Assembly (NCBI GenBank): GCA_029834535.1
Contig: JAQMWT010000444.1
Span: forward strand, 1-64,000
DNA from: Chrysophaeum taylorii
Lineage: Eukaryota; Sar; Pelagophyceae; Pelagomonadales; Pelagomonadaceae
Length of the DNA stretch: 64,000 nucleotides
Reading direction: 5' to 3'
Shown: positions 45,170 to 56,270 of the stretch, one piece after another
How the letters are laid out: the number at the start of each line of letters is the position of its first letter
Numbering within the stretch: position 1 is the first letter of the stretch
Position numbers and translations under genes: made by a program
Notes under the pieces: generated by a model
The model's input: the letters and a program-made list of their open reading frames with translations, nothing else
The model's database searches: none
What the model was told of the DNA's origin: nothing

Positions 45170-47340
45170 GCAACCATTACCGGAAAAGTCGGCTCTGGTG
45201 AAGGGCCTTGATATAGTCTTGACGCCGTTGGACGTAATCCTCCATTGAATATTGAGGCTGATCAGATTCGGGAACTTGGTCATCGGGTAGATCGAGTTGA
45301 TCATAATTATGGTATAGGAGACCGACTTGAGGATCCACAGAGCCGTCGTCTACAACGTCCCATGCAGCTGCATCATCCGGCGGTGGGTCGGCGGAGAGAA
45401 GCTGGAGAAGCTCGGCGGCGTCGTTATCTGCCTCAGAGAAAAGAATCTCATCGGAGATAGTCGTAATGGTGTTGGTGAGGCGGGCCATGTGGTCTTTGTT
45501 GTGAGTGTTGCGCTTGCCGGCCTCTCAGAGATTGCGGATGGTCTGCAGCTTGCGGCGGACATCACGAAGAGGGACCTTGAACCGTTGGTCAGGGGTATGT
45601 GGTTTGGGGGGATGAGTGTGTGTTGGAAAGGTGACCTTACGGAGGTGCGGGTGTTCGCGTTTGTCAGGGGTGACGGGTGGAACACGAGGCTTTGGCCTTT
45701 GCTTGGAGGGGGTTGTCGGTGGTGCCTTGGGCTTAGGACTGTCATTGATGTCGTAGTACGACGGTGACCTAGGATGAGGGGGCCTGGTGGGCTTTTTCGC
45801 ATGACGGGACTGTTGCTTTTCGCGATAGGCGTGAAGATGTTGGATCAGGGGTTGATCCTCCTCAGGGTGAAGTTGGGCTTGAGTGATGAAGGGCATCGAC
45901 GATGTCGACGTCATCGTGCGGAGAGTCTTCTTCATCTGGTGGGACCTCATCTTCGGGAGGTGAAGCGTCGTCGTCGTCATCTTCGGTAAGGTTGAGACCA
46001 TTTCGTCGAGGGCGGACGCGAGGAGTGTCCTTGGTGGGGAGACGGCCGAAGTCAGTGACGAAGCGAAGAGGCTCAAAGTTGAGGCTTGGGTGGGGCTTCA
46101 AATGAGCCCAAAAGTTGCGTTCAAAGGTGGAGATGACGGTGATGCGGGCAATGGGCTTTGGTGCCAGGTGATGAATTGCCGCTTTGTCTTCGTCGAGAAG
46201 CTGGGAGTCATGTGGTGTGCGAAGGCAGTTGGCGAGACGAGCGAAGCCCTTGATGTGAGTGGGGGCGCGCGAGTGAAGAAGACTCGAGGGGTACTTAAAA
46301 CGGAGTATCTTGTGTATCTCCTCGAGGATGGTGGCGTCGCGGAGTTGAAGCGAGGGGTCGTCGGTGATGGCGTCGTCGGTGATTTGACGGAGTTGCTGTT
46401 GAACATGAAGCATGTAGTCGACGTAGTGAGCGGGCTCGTGGTACTCCGGATTTAATGGGGCTTCCAGGTAGGAAATGGGGACGTAATGTGCGTGGTGGAC
46501 ATGATGTTGTCCAGTGTGCTTGTCGAGCGCGATGCGAACTTGGTGAGCAAACTCGAGACTAATGGGGTGGGTCGACCCAAGCTTGTCGATTTCGTCGTAA
46601 GCGGGATGCTCGACGGAATCGCGGCCGGCGTGCAGGAAGCGGCGGATCAGAGGGTACACGGTCTCACGGAGGTAGACTATGAACTCTGCTTCTTTGTCCT
46701 TCAGATGCGGCTGCGTGATGGGATAGAGCTTCCCCAGCGACTTATTTCTTGGATATTTGTCGTGATCCTCGAGCTCCTTGAGCTTGGCTTTGTAGACATT
46801 CTCGTAGAAGTCCTGGCCGAACGTGCGGTAGACGCCCTGGTAGTATACCTGGTGACCTGGAAAGTCTGGGGGATTGCCGGCAGTGGCGTGAAGTTGTGGA
46901 TCTTTGTCGTACTCGGCGATGCGGTAGCAAAGTAGAGCTTCGCCGAGGTCGTTGGAACCACGCAGAACAGATGCCCACGTGAAGAGGTTCTTAAGGAAGT
47001 ATTGGGTGACGGCGGTCTCTGGCATGAGGTGCTCGGTGAAGAGCTGCAAAACGTGGTAGGATAGCATCTGGGGCGTAACTTGAGCGCCATCCTTCTACTT
47101 GAGGACGGAGCTAGGGGGTCCAGTGAAGGTAGTGGGCTTGGGCTTAGGGGGAGGATCTTGTGGGGCCGGACGGGAGGAGGGGTCGCTGCTGCGACGGTAG
47201 GAGGTGGGTATTGCTCGTGTTGCTCATCAATTTCGCGACGACGGATTCGAGTTGTGCGATCTTGTTCTCCGTTGTGACATTCTTGGCTTTGAGATCAACG
47301 TTTTCAGCTCTGATAGCCTGCATTTATTGATTATGCCGGG
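45170..47340 (-). pseudogene. Gag-like protein of the DNMT-bearing element
   Basis: Starts with a coiled coil (NVDLKAKNVTTENKIAQLES), a Pro-rich PKPKPTTFTGPP linker and a long helical region (longest frame 45862-47067, 401 codons, e.g. FLKNLFTWASVLRGSNDLGE). An acidic and then a basic Pro-rich tail (45525-45900) and a further frame 45177-45488 follow. The 'PF.G...' start followed by a helical domain is typical of Gag. Stops at about 47110 (TAG) and 47328 (TAA) and frame changes near 45890 and 45500 make it a pseudogene. A HCGHPGKFC stretch at 45025-45055 could be a damaged zinc knuckle. Confidence 0.5.
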
Positions 47341-47639
47341 CTTCTTGAGCTGCTATTTCCTGCCGTAGGTCTTCTTGACTACGAGAGCCTATTTTCTTCG
47401 GCCTATTTTCGTCGGAGTTTGCTTTCTCGTCGTCTTACCTTTTCAGACACTGATAGCAGGTTGTTTCGACTTGACTATCGTCTCAGGAACGTCAGAGAGA
47501 AGAACTCTGCTGGAATTCCTGTAGAACTTAAGAGACAAAGTCTGAAAATCCAAGTCTTTGTCCGATACGTCAAACGAAGTTCGACGTTGATCGGAGTGCG
47601 GTTTTACTCTACCGATACCGGACTGGTGCCCGTTACCTA

Positions 47640-47753
47640 GAGAACAGTAATATCACTGTGTTCCTTCGGTAGAGTCGTGCAGCGGTAGGCTGCCCTTTTT
47701 CGTCCTGTCTCTAGCGACACAAGGACAGCACGGTGTTGTTAAACACAGCAATT
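47640..47753 (-). repeat. LTR-like repeat of the DNMT element (2)
   Basis: Matches 32812-32925 inverted over ~110 bp and 24821-24870 directly over ~50 bp. The shared core is GACACAAGGACAGCACGGTGTT minus one end base in places. Likely the 5' LTR end of the minus-strand element. Confidence 0.5.
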
Positions 47754-47799
47754 TCCGATTTCGTAGAGTGTGGTGTGACAATAACCCTAGATGTGACTT

Positions 47800-48407
47800 T
47801 TCTATCTCTATTGAGCTTGCTGGGTTTCTTGCAGTTTGGCAGGCGTTTCCGCCTGAGCCAGCCCCGTCTTGATCGCCAGCCGCCTTGATCGCTAACCGCT
47901 TGGTTGCAATGGAAGACGGTGCCTCCTAAACCTGCGCCTTGCGATGGCATCCGTCCTCACGCGTAGGCTGGCACCTGTTCGCCTTCCGAGGGGGCCGGTT
48001 GGCAGCCGGAACTTCCGCAGCTGGACGGGTTATGGCTGGGGGCAGAAGGAAACGTTAACGACGAGATGGTTGTCAGTCAAATCGTGGTCTCCGCGCCGCA
48101 TGGCGACAGGCGTCAACCTCCCTCGACGCTCCTTTTTCTGCGCCCCTCGTCTCTCGGCCCCGTGATTCTGGAACGGCACCTGTCGGCCCGGCCTGGCTCC
48201 TCGGGTCTGAAGTTAGTTAGTTGTTCCGCCTGAGCTCGAAGTTGGGTCTTCATATCGACGAGCCTTTGCCGTAGAGCTGCGGCTCCTTGCCGTAGAGTTG
48301 CGGTTTCCTGCTGCCGTCGCATCGGCAGAGTCATCTTCTTCTTTGGACTTTTCGACGGCGTGGTTGCGATTTGCTGAAGTGTGGAGCGTGCGGGTGTGGT
48401 GCGTCAA
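47800..48407 (-). pseudogene. Coiled-coil (Gag N-terminus-like) frame split by a SINE
   Basis: Minus-strand frames read MRRQQETATLRQGAAALRQR and then a KTQLRAQAE stretch that stops at the SINE. Removing SINE copy e brings it onto a Pro-Ala-Lys-Leu-Gln-Glu-Thr continuation and a TAG near 47815. It resembles the coiled-coil start of the Gag-like region at 47.3 kb and may be another retroelement remnant. Confidence 0.4.
47859..48223 (+). repeat. SINE-like element with target duplication (copy e)
   Basis: 365 bp with a short TTAGTTAGTTG tail, flanked by perfect 12-bp TTCCGCCTGAGC at 47847-47858 and 48224-48235. It is the most complete copy of the subfamily shared with copy d. Confidence 0.9.
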
Positions 48408-48580
48408 GAAGCGGGGTGCTTCTCGATGGCGTGGCGGTGTCGGGTAAATTGCCTTTCACGACGGCCTTGTCTCGGGGGCATGTCAACACGAGGTGTTGGC
48501 GATCTCCGTGAAGTGAGGATCCTACCGAGGGTTGGCCTATTTCCCAACCTAGTGGACTATTATTCTCTATCTAGGATGGA

Positions 48581-48949
48581 GGACGGCGCCTAACACGCTT
48601 GCTCCCTGCGGCGGCCCCGGCCGTCCCGGAGTGAGACGGTGCCTGCTCGCCTCCCGGGCTGGCCGGTTAGCACCCGGAAAGTTCGCGCTGGGATGGGGTT
48701 CGCTCGGTTGGGCAGAACGCGACGGACAGGTCGATTGTTCGTGGACCAACACGTCCGCGGCCTGCGACGCTTTAGCACAACCTCGCACAAGACCGCGCGC
48801 AGTGGCGGTCCACCATCAACAAGTCCGTCCTCATCCGTCGCCCTGCCCCAACCGCGTGATTTTCCTCTGTGATTCCGTACCGGCTCCTGCCGGTCCGGCC
48901 TGGCTCCCATGCTCGGGAGAGGTCTGAAGTTAGTTAGTTAGTTAGTTAG
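48581..48949 (+). repeat. SINE-like element (copy f)
   Basis: Head GGACGGCGCCTAACACGC, body nearly identical to copies b and c, tail (TTAG)4-5. GGGTTCGCTCGG at about 48698 resembles a pol III B box, but I could not find a convincing A box. No clear target duplication. Confidence 0.8.
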
Positions 48950-49365
48950 GAGATAGAGAGGGGGTGTCCTCACCGGTAGGGAGCAGGTGTACGTCAGCGG
49001 ATGGTTGTCTCTAGCGTCAGTCCACTGTGGACGTGAGACAACTCAGTGAGGATACTAAGTTTTGTGATAACAAGCTGATAGGGTGTGACTAACTGCGAAG
49101 GGTAAGGCCAATTGTCCTAGAAGTAAGGATTTGCCCCCTCTACGCCCAGTGACTCTGATCCCACGCGCCACGGCGCTGGGATTAGCCTAAGCCCCATATC
49201 TCGGGCTGGGCTCTAGTTAGACAGTTACTTTATTAGTTAATAAGTTCTTCATTTCCCTCGCCCTCTTTGAGCTCCTTGCGTCACTCCTTCTTGCCTTGCT
49301 CCCTTCTTCCTACCCTTGCCTCTGATGAGAATGTGCGTTCTTGCTTCATCCGTCTTCCCCCCCGC
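48950..49365. other. No gene seen
   Basis: Unremarkable DNA between a SINE-like tail and a DNA transposon. It ends in CCCCCGC (49359-49365), the left target duplication of the next element. Confidence 0.5.
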
Positions 49366-49743
49366 TAGGGTCGGATAAGGAACTCGGGGGTCCCGCGCCG
49401 GGGCCGAAAATCCCCAAGGATTGGCGGGCTTTTTTGTCCGTCGCCAAGTTGACCCAAAATGGTGCCGATTTTATCTTGGAACGAAGTCCGTAGCTGCCGA
49501 TTTGGCGAATCTACTTGGGAGTGAGGTATTTTGGCGCCTCGGTGGAGGCGGGGGCCTAGGTGGCTCTACTCTGCACGACGCCATCGGCTCCAAATACAAC
49601 AACCGGCGCATCGGGAATGTCCGTAGGCCCAATGAGGGTCGTGTGGGCGTTTAGACGGCGCCTTTTGTTCGCTGGGGCCAGTTCTAGTGTCCTCGTCTTT
49701 CCGGGCGTCCTCGGGAGACCGGCGTCGGGGCCCGCGAACGCAG

Positions 49744-52700
49744 CTATGCGTAGTCGTCGTCGTCGACGTCCATCGCGTCCTCCTCCTCCTCCTCGTCGTC
49801 GTCGTCGTCGTATTCGTTGTCCTCGGACACGAAGCGCCAGGAAGCCGGCTTGGAGCCGTTGAAGAAGGTGGGGCGGTTCGCGAGGAGCCACCCGCTGAAA
49901 CCGTCGTCATAGGAAACGAAGATCCAACCCAGCCCGAGTTTCTTGCGACCGTCCTTGGAGTTCTCGTCGGATACCGCCTCGATGGTGCCGGGCATCCAGT
50001 AGCAGCGCGGGTGCCCCGACAACTCCCAGAGAACCTCGTCGCGTGACCCGACCAACGCCACGTCAATCGTCGGTAGCTTCGAGCGGCCACTCGTTGTCCG
50101 CGTCCGCTTCCTCGGATGGCGAAAGGCGCGGCACTCCTCAACCTTCGCCTTGAGCTCGTCAACGCTCAAGTGCCGCCTCGCGTCGAGTTCGAGACGCTGG
50201 GCCGTCGCGGTCCCGAGCACTGGCAGCTGCCGTCGGCGCTCGCCCGGGACTACCGCCTCGGCGACCAACTCGCGGGAGTTGGTCTTGATCTGCTCGTAGA
50301 CGTACTCGAGGTGCGCGGTGAGGAATTCTATGTTGGCCTTGGAACCGGCCGAGCCGATCGTCGGGTCCTTGCCCGAGGTGTAGGACTTGGGTTTGAGGTT
50401 GCCCATGCCCATGTCGACGACGTACCTGTCGATGTTCTCCTTGAGGACCTTCGACCGCGCAGCGTCGCTCGAGATCTGCTTAAGTGCCGCATCAAGTCGC
50501 TTCTTGACCGTCGAGAGCAGGGTCCTCCCGACGAGGGCCTGCTCGTCGACGACAGGCTTGACTTTCATGGCCTCCTGGGCCTTGGCGTAGTCGTTCACCT
50601 GGCGCTCGAGGGCCTTCTCGACGAACGCGGCGGCGCGACGGCGATGGTGCTCCTTCGCCGCCTCCGCGCGCGCGGCAGCCTGCTCCTTGTGGTTCTGCCG
50701 ACCACGACGAGCCGCCTCCATCAACACTCCTCGAAAGTCGTCGCCGAGCGTGGCGAGACGTCCTCCACCAACTCGATCGCGCATTCGAGCCTTCGTCGTC
50801 GTTCGACCAGCGACCTCGTCGGCGACGCGTCGCCGGCGCTTGGTCGTAAAACTCGTGGCGGCCCGGTCGAACATGTGGTCCCGTTGGCACGCGACGACCC
50901 CGACGCAGTTCACGACGCTCATGTTGACGTAGGAGGCGTTGTAATACTTCAATACGCCAAACTCGCCTTCGACCTCGTTCGAGTTCCGCCGCGCGCCGTC
51001 GAAGGCCCTCCGGAGCTCCGACGTCTGGTTGACCGCCGCGAGGTCGCCGTCGCCGACGTAGCGCATAGACTGCCCCCTCGAACGTGCGGCGCATGCCGCG
51101 GCCCCAGGCCCGGAGCGCGTCGAGCATGGTCTTGGCCTCTGGATCATTGGTGTCAGTCGGAGCGTAGAGCCGCGCCCGAACGGCCGCGACGTCGCGGATC
51201 GTGGACTGGCCGTCGACGGACAGCTTCGCCGACCCGGCCCGCGTCTCGAGGAACTGGGCGTAGGTGGCGATCTCAGTGTCGAAGGCCTCGTAACCGGCGG
51301 TCGCAACGAGTTGTGGATTATCCTGGCAGACTTGGAAGAAGGCATGCACTCGCTCGAGAACGCCCGCCATGTCGAGAACCGACCAACCCTCGAGGGCGTC
51401 CGATGCGGCGAAAAATCGGAAAGGCACCGTGAGCTTGTCGTCGATGATCGCTCGGGCTCGAATGGCTCCGGCGACCTCCTGCGAGGACAAGGTCGAGAAG
51501 AGGTTGTTCCTGAGGATGTTCTGCGGCGCGTAGCTCGCGTTCTCGAGGAACTCGACGAGAAACGGGAGGTTGTGGAAGATGACCCAGGCCGCGTTGGTGC
51601 ACGCGTCCTGCCGCGTCCCCTTGTCCGTGCGGCCGAGCGTGAGGTAGAGCTCCGACGGGTGCTTCTCCTCGAGGAATGCCCGGAGAGGGGTCCCGAAGCC
51701 CTTCCCGTAGCGATCCACGCCCTCGCCGATACACTTGGACAAGGCATGAATGACCTTGTTCAACTCGCCGGTGAGGCGCAGGTGCTTCGCCTCCGAGCTC
51801 TCGATGCTATCCTTCAGCAGCGTGTCGAGCATCTTGGCCTCCTCGGCGGCGCCGCCGTCGAGCCATGTGTTGCCTGCTCAACAAATTGCTGGTGGGACGG
51901 CACGACGTACCGAGATGTCGCTGGCAGTTCCCGTGAAAGACACGAGTCTTCGCGTCGCGCTCGTCTTGCGTCATCAAATTCCACAGCTCTTCCCCGATCT
52001 CCTTCTGCACCGCCGCGAGGACATGCTCCTGGAGCTCGCGGACCGATGCGATGGCGGCGGAGGCGTTGTCGGTAACGATGGCCCGGCCGGCGAGATTCTG
52101 CACGCCGGCGCTGCCGGCGGCCGGGAGCGCCTCCGCAGCAGCGTCGGCTCCGTAGAGCTCCTGGTAAACTTGATTAACGAGCTGGAGCGCTCGATTCAGG
52201 TCACCAAACCGATCGTTGATCGCCTTGGCCTCGCCAGGCGCGCTCTGGTCGGAGATCTCGCTCGCGCCCAGCGTCCAGTTCTCCGTCACGCCGCCGCGTG
52301 TGACGCGAAGTTGGGTAGTCGCGATCTCCTTGCCGTCGAGCGGCGACGCGTCCGTCGCCGCGTCGACGACGTCACCGTATCCCACGGCGAGGGCGACGGC
52401 GGCCTCGTGAAGGACACCCATCTCGGAGCGCAGGTCGCGAATGAAGCGTGCGGACGGGAGCTCCATGTCGCGCACTCGCTCCGGGCCAACGACCGCCTCG
52501 ACGACCGAGACCAGGACCTCGGGGATTTCCGCAGGCGCAACCCGCGAGGCGAGCAGTTTCATACACAGCACCCTGAGCTTCGAGTCCCACGGAGTGCCCT
52601 TGCCGGATCCCTTGCCGGACGGCTTCCGCGGTACCCACACTTCGGCGTTCTGCTTCTCGAGGACCGGGCCTGGACGCGGTCCTCGGCAGCCGCGAGCTTT

Positions 52701-53921
52701 ATCTCCATTTGCTTCGCTTCCTGGTTGAGGGCGGCGTAATTGTTCTTGAGTTGTCGCATGGCCCGAGGGTCCGATTTCTTCAGTCGGTTCCTCTCCCGAA
52801 ACTCGGCCGCCGCCGCAGCCTGTCTCGCCGCCTCGTTCGACTGGGCCTTGGTCGCGTTGAGCTCGTCGATGGCTCGCTGCAGCCTCGCGGCATCGCGGTC
52901 GCGCTGCTTCTCATTGGAGGCCTGGTGGCGTTCGATGCGGACCTGGAGCCGTGCCTCCCGACGTGCGGCATCCCGGACCTCGTCCTCGTACTTCCACTTG
53001 GCCTCGAGACGCGCCGCGTCTGCCTTGGCGGCCGCCATTTCCGCGGCGAAGGCGTCGGCGTGGGCTTCTTTCGTCTCGCGTTCGGCGGTGACAGAGCGAG
53101 AGTGCTGAGCCGTCTTGGCCGCCGTGAGCTTGTCGACCGTGCTCCGGAGTTTCGACACCTCCTTCTCGAGCTCCGAGATCCGCACATTCGAGTCCGACGA
53201 CGACGACAGTGTGGAGATAACCGATGACCCACTCGATCCAAGCGTCGGACGCGCTGGCCGTCCGGGTGGTAGTCGCCGAATCGGGGGTGTCGTTCTCCTT
53301 GTCGGGCTTGGCCTTGACGTGGGAGAACGGGACGCGGATCTCTCCCTGCTGAATCGTTTTCACGTCGTATGACTCGACCCGACACACAGTGTTGTTGTAG
53401 ATTAGGCCCAGGACAACGCCGTTGCCGCCCTGGATGTTGTGCCCCGCCGAGAAGTCGTGCTCGATGAGGACCTCGTCCCCGCTGCGGATGGTTGTCTTGA
53501 GAGTCCTAGTTAGCGACGCGGAGATCCGGGCGAGAACGGCCTTCGCGCCCTTCGTCGTGTGTAGCTTGCTCGGGGTGAAGTCGTCCCGGCACATTTTCGA
53601 GCACACGTAGAACTTGTCGGGCAGCTCGCCCTCGATATTCAGGAGTCGCTCCAGGTCGAGCGGCTGGCCCCTGGCCGTCTCGTCGGCGTCGAGCCTCGCT
53701 ACGCAGCACACGCACTCTCCCCTCAAGAGGTTTTTTCGCCGTTGACGTTTGGCAGCGGGTTTTTTCGACACTTTCGTCAACTCAGCCGGGACCGAAGGGT
53801 CCACAGGGGTTACAGAAGGACCCGGGGCCGACTCTTTGCTCGTTTCGGCCGATTCCATGGGCGGAACGCCGATTTTGTGATTTTGCAGGCCATGTTTGAA
53901 ACACAGCCTGAGACAATCCAC
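49744..53921 (-). CDS. Putative DDE transposase with zinc-binding start, coiled coil and acidic tail
   Basis: About 1350 residues from ATG 53921 (alternatives lie downstream). In order: a Lys/Arg-rich start with CVCC and later CSKMC (probable metal site); a coiled coil (53185-52700, e.g. LEKEVSKLRSTVDKL); a core with TDASPLDGKE (Asp near 52350), VTDNASAA (Asp near 52069) and NSNEVEGEFGVLK (Glu near 50965), candidate D-D-E residues; a basic helical region (RRGRQNHKEQAAARAEAAK); SH3/Tudor-like LGWIFVSYDDGFSGW; and a DDDDDEEEEED tail ending at 49744. A 37-bp GTACGT...GAGCAG intron at 51874-51910 restores the frame to HLGNTWLDGG. Frame changes near 53200, 52660 and in a G5 run near 51080 may be introns, errors or mutations. 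I do not recognise the superfamily; transposase function is inferred from the inverted ends and the D-D-E pattern. Confidence 0.65.
51874..51910 (-). other. 37-bp intron in the DDE gene
   Basis: On the minus strand it begins GTACGTCGTGCC and ends TTGAGCAG. Removing it joins codons to give Leu-Gly-Asn-Thr-Trp-Leu-Asp and removes an in-frame TGA. Confidence 0.7.
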
Positions 53922-53997
53922 TTTTGAATGAGGGTTTCTCGTTTGGTGTTCGAAATGTAGGCTAGGGCCTAGTTTTGAGCTTTCTTATCCGACCCTA

Positions 53998-54392
53998 CCC
54001 CCGCGCGCATATCCTTTTTATTTTTGGTGCTTCCTTGTTTCCTTGCGCTCATCCATTCTGGCTCTTTGAGCGAGCCTGGGAATTGCAAACCATAATAATA
54101 ATAAGTTAGTTCGTCTGGATGGGGTGAACGAGAGTTAACGCCTCGTACCCGCAGTCTTGACAAATGCTCACCCCCACAGAAAGCCGTGCGGCAACGCTCT
54201 CTTCACCGCATAGGGCGCAAAGTGCTCTCATTGGGTAAAAAGTGCTCTTTCGTCGGCGGTGTTAGACCTTAAGGATTCCTAACAACACTTACACCCACCA
54301 AACCTCCTCTGCTCTGCAGACGAAGGTATAACCATGAAGGGCAAATGCAGTAGCCGAAAAGCCATTATACCAAGAAAGGAATCATGCATTTC
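53998..54392. other. 3' flank of the MAN-family gene
   Basis: No gene or repeat recognised. It probably includes the 3' untranslated region of the minus-strand gene that ends at 54393. Confidence 0.45.
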
Positions 54393-54979
54393 CTAGAGAT
54401 CGAGATGCTGGGTAGCTATGATTTCCTTGATGTATTCGTCTTTCTCGACGAAGTTGTCGATCTTGGTCGCAAGTACACCTCGGTCTCGAAGAATGCCACG
54501 AAGTTCCTTGATCCGCATTTTTTTCAGCTTCGCGAGCATCTCTTCGGGGTTGACATGGTCAACTTTAACAGGATATCTGACCGCGCAAATTTCGTCGTTC
54601 TTTTGCTTAAGCTTTTTGCACACGCGGTCATTTGGCATCCTCATAGCCATAGCTTCCGCAACTACAGTCTTTATTGGCAGCATGTAGTAACACATTTTGA
54701 GATCTCGCGCGCCAAGAGTAGGGTTGGGTTTTTCGTTTTGAAGATCACCGCAGTGGGCCTCGATCGCCTCCACGATAGACTGGACCGACTGCTTCTCGTC
54801 AGAATCGACCAAGACATCGACGGCTTTTACTGTCGAGATACAAACCTCGCCTGTGAGACAAACCTCACTTCAGAAAGTTGAGGGTCCTTACACTCCTTCG
54901 CATCGACTTTGGCCGCCGTTAGCCATGGCTGCATGGACGCCAGCGCCAGTGCACCCCAACCCCAGGAAACAGCGAGCAT
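54393..54979 (-). CDS. MANF-like: MANF/ARMET-like secreted ER protein
   Basis: Two exons: 54979-54892 and 54850-54393, joined across a 41-bp GTAAGG...CACAG intron (54851-54891), giving 181 residues, the usual MANF length (~180). Residues 1-26 form a signal peptide (MLAVSWGWGALALASM...). The saposin-like N-domain has six cysteines in the MANF order: ECEVC across the splice, then HC, MCYY, VCKKL and EIC. The C-domain has KKMRIKELRGILRDRG and EKDEYIKEI, the SAP-like fold. The animal CxxC is absent (VLATKIDNF in its place). The protein ends QHLDL, a KDEL/RTDL-like ER-retention tail. MANF proteins act in ER stress and proteostasis (known mainly from animals). This is the only clear host gene in the window. 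Confidence 0.85.
54851..54891 (-). other. 41-bp intron of the MANF-like gene
   Basis: GTAAGG donor and TCTCACAG acceptor on the minus strand. The splice rebuilds a Cys codon (T|GC) and gives ECEVC, the conserved first two cysteines of the family. Confidence 0.85.
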
Positions 54980-54985
54980 GACTAC

Positions 54986-55942
54986 GTCTGTCCCTCGATT
55001 TAGGGTAAGGATCAGGTAGGCGCGAGAGTGAGGATCAGGTAGGCGCGAGAGCCAGACAGTGATCCTCCAAGCCGTCTACGGCGACCTCGCAGACTATTTC
55101 CACGACCCGCGGCGGCTCTTTCAGCGTGCCATTCTCACGCCCCGTCGAAACGATGTTGTCGATGCTGACAACGCGTGCATGACCGCGGCCTTTTTTTCCC
55201 GGAGACGAGGCGTCGGAGTTCTTTTCGGCTGACTAGGCTGGGTCGGAAGACGACGCCTCGCTCTTTACAGTAGAGTTTTCAACTCCCTGACAACCAACGC
55301 ATGCTGACTTTGATCGCGAGCTTAATGTCTTCGCAACCTCGACCCGTCGCACGGCCACTGCAACGGTACCAGATACATGATCGATCGTGTCGTTGTCACC
55401 GAGGCTCCTCCAACCTGTATCGCTTAAGGCCCGCCTACGCCAAACGATCAACAAGAGCCAGGGCCAGACGCCCCGCGAGGTCGGCGTCCTCTTTCCCAAG
55501 CCCGTCTTCTGCCACGTCCAGCTCTAAGTGGCTCTCTGTCGATCGGCATCCCCGAGGATATACTCATCTGGGTCGACGACTCCACCCTACCCCACACGTG
55601 CTGCGCAATACCGATAAGCCCCCTCCCGGCGTCTACACGCGCACTATAGGTGAACTTACTGGGACCACGTGAACTTACTGGGGTTTGAGATTGGGACTAG
55701 GTGAACTGAGTGACCAGGTGAAACTGGGACCAGGTGAACATACGGGGGTTTTTAGAGTAAAGGGCTTTTGCGTGCGGATCAAAGCAGCTTAGATTGGCGG
55801 AGGCGAGAGCGACGAGCTCAAGGGAGTTGGTGTGAGTTAGGTGAACTTACTGACCAGGTGAACTTATACGAAACTTACTGGGACAAGGTGAACTTACTGG
55901 GGTTAGAGATTGGGAGTAGGTGAACTTACTGGCCTGCACTTG
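54986..55942 (+). mobile_element. Helitron-like copy 6, 5'-truncated
   Basis: Begins within the ...GTCTGTCCCTCGATTTAGGG segment, 7 bp upstream of the MANF-like start codon on the opposite strand. Helicase remnant 55059-55645 has the INKSQGQT-equivalent region. Ends GGCCTGCACTTG at 55942, directly followed by TCC of copy 7. Confidence 0.83.
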
Positions 55943-55986
55943 TCCTTACTACTAATCGACAGATGTTTGTCTTTAAATGTCGACTG

Positions 55987-56086
55987 CTAAGAGGGGGGTG
56001 TGTGTGGGGAGCATGAAGTGTTTGTCCCTCATACCCCACAAACCCGCCCACATCCTTCATGCTCCCCACACACACCCCCCTCTTAG
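55987..56086. repeat. Perfect 32-bp inverted repeat
   Basis: Arms 55987-56018 and 56055-56086 are exact reverse complements (arm begins CTAAGAGGGGGGTGTGTGTG), separated by 36 bp. The arm is the module also seen once at 11450-11490 and at 56145-56180. Confidence 0.95.
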
Positions 56087-56101
56087 TAATGGACATATGT
56101 T

Positions 56102-56134
<33 letters not shown>

Positions 56135-56270
56135 TTAAATGTCGACTGCTAAGAGGGGGGTGTGTGTGGGGGGCGTGAAGGATGTGGGTGTGTCTGTCCC
56201 CCGATTCAGGGTAAGGATCAGGTGGGCGCGCGAGCCAGACAGTGATCCTCCAAGCCGTCAACGGCGACCC

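Larger units (their letters stand above)
43366..47950 (-). mobile_element. Retroelement with Gag-like region and DNMT-like domain, no RT seen
   Basis: On the minus strand: an LTR-like repeat near 47640-47753, a coiled-coil plus Gag-like region (47340-45170), a DNMT-like domain (44460-43660) and a polypurine-type 3' end (43372-43425). The 5' and 3' margins recur close together at 32.8-33.1 kb, which supports treating them as one element. I see no RT, RNase H or integrase, so it is either non-autonomous or internally deleted. The precise LTR ends are unresolved. Confidence 0.55.
49366..53997 (-). mobile_element. Complete DNA transposon, DDE type, superfamily not assigned
   Basis: Inverted ends TAGGGTCGGATAAG at 49366-49379 and its complement at 53984-53997, with similarity continuing a few bases (GAA/CTC). 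CCCCCGC flanks both sides (49359-49365 and 53998-54004), a probable 7-bp target duplication, although it is GC-monotonous. One long gene fills the minus strand. Total 4632 bp. Confidence 0.82.

Noticed and set aside
50116-51432. 438-codon plus-strand ORF
   Set aside because: Shadow of the GC-rich minus-strand DDE transposase gene.
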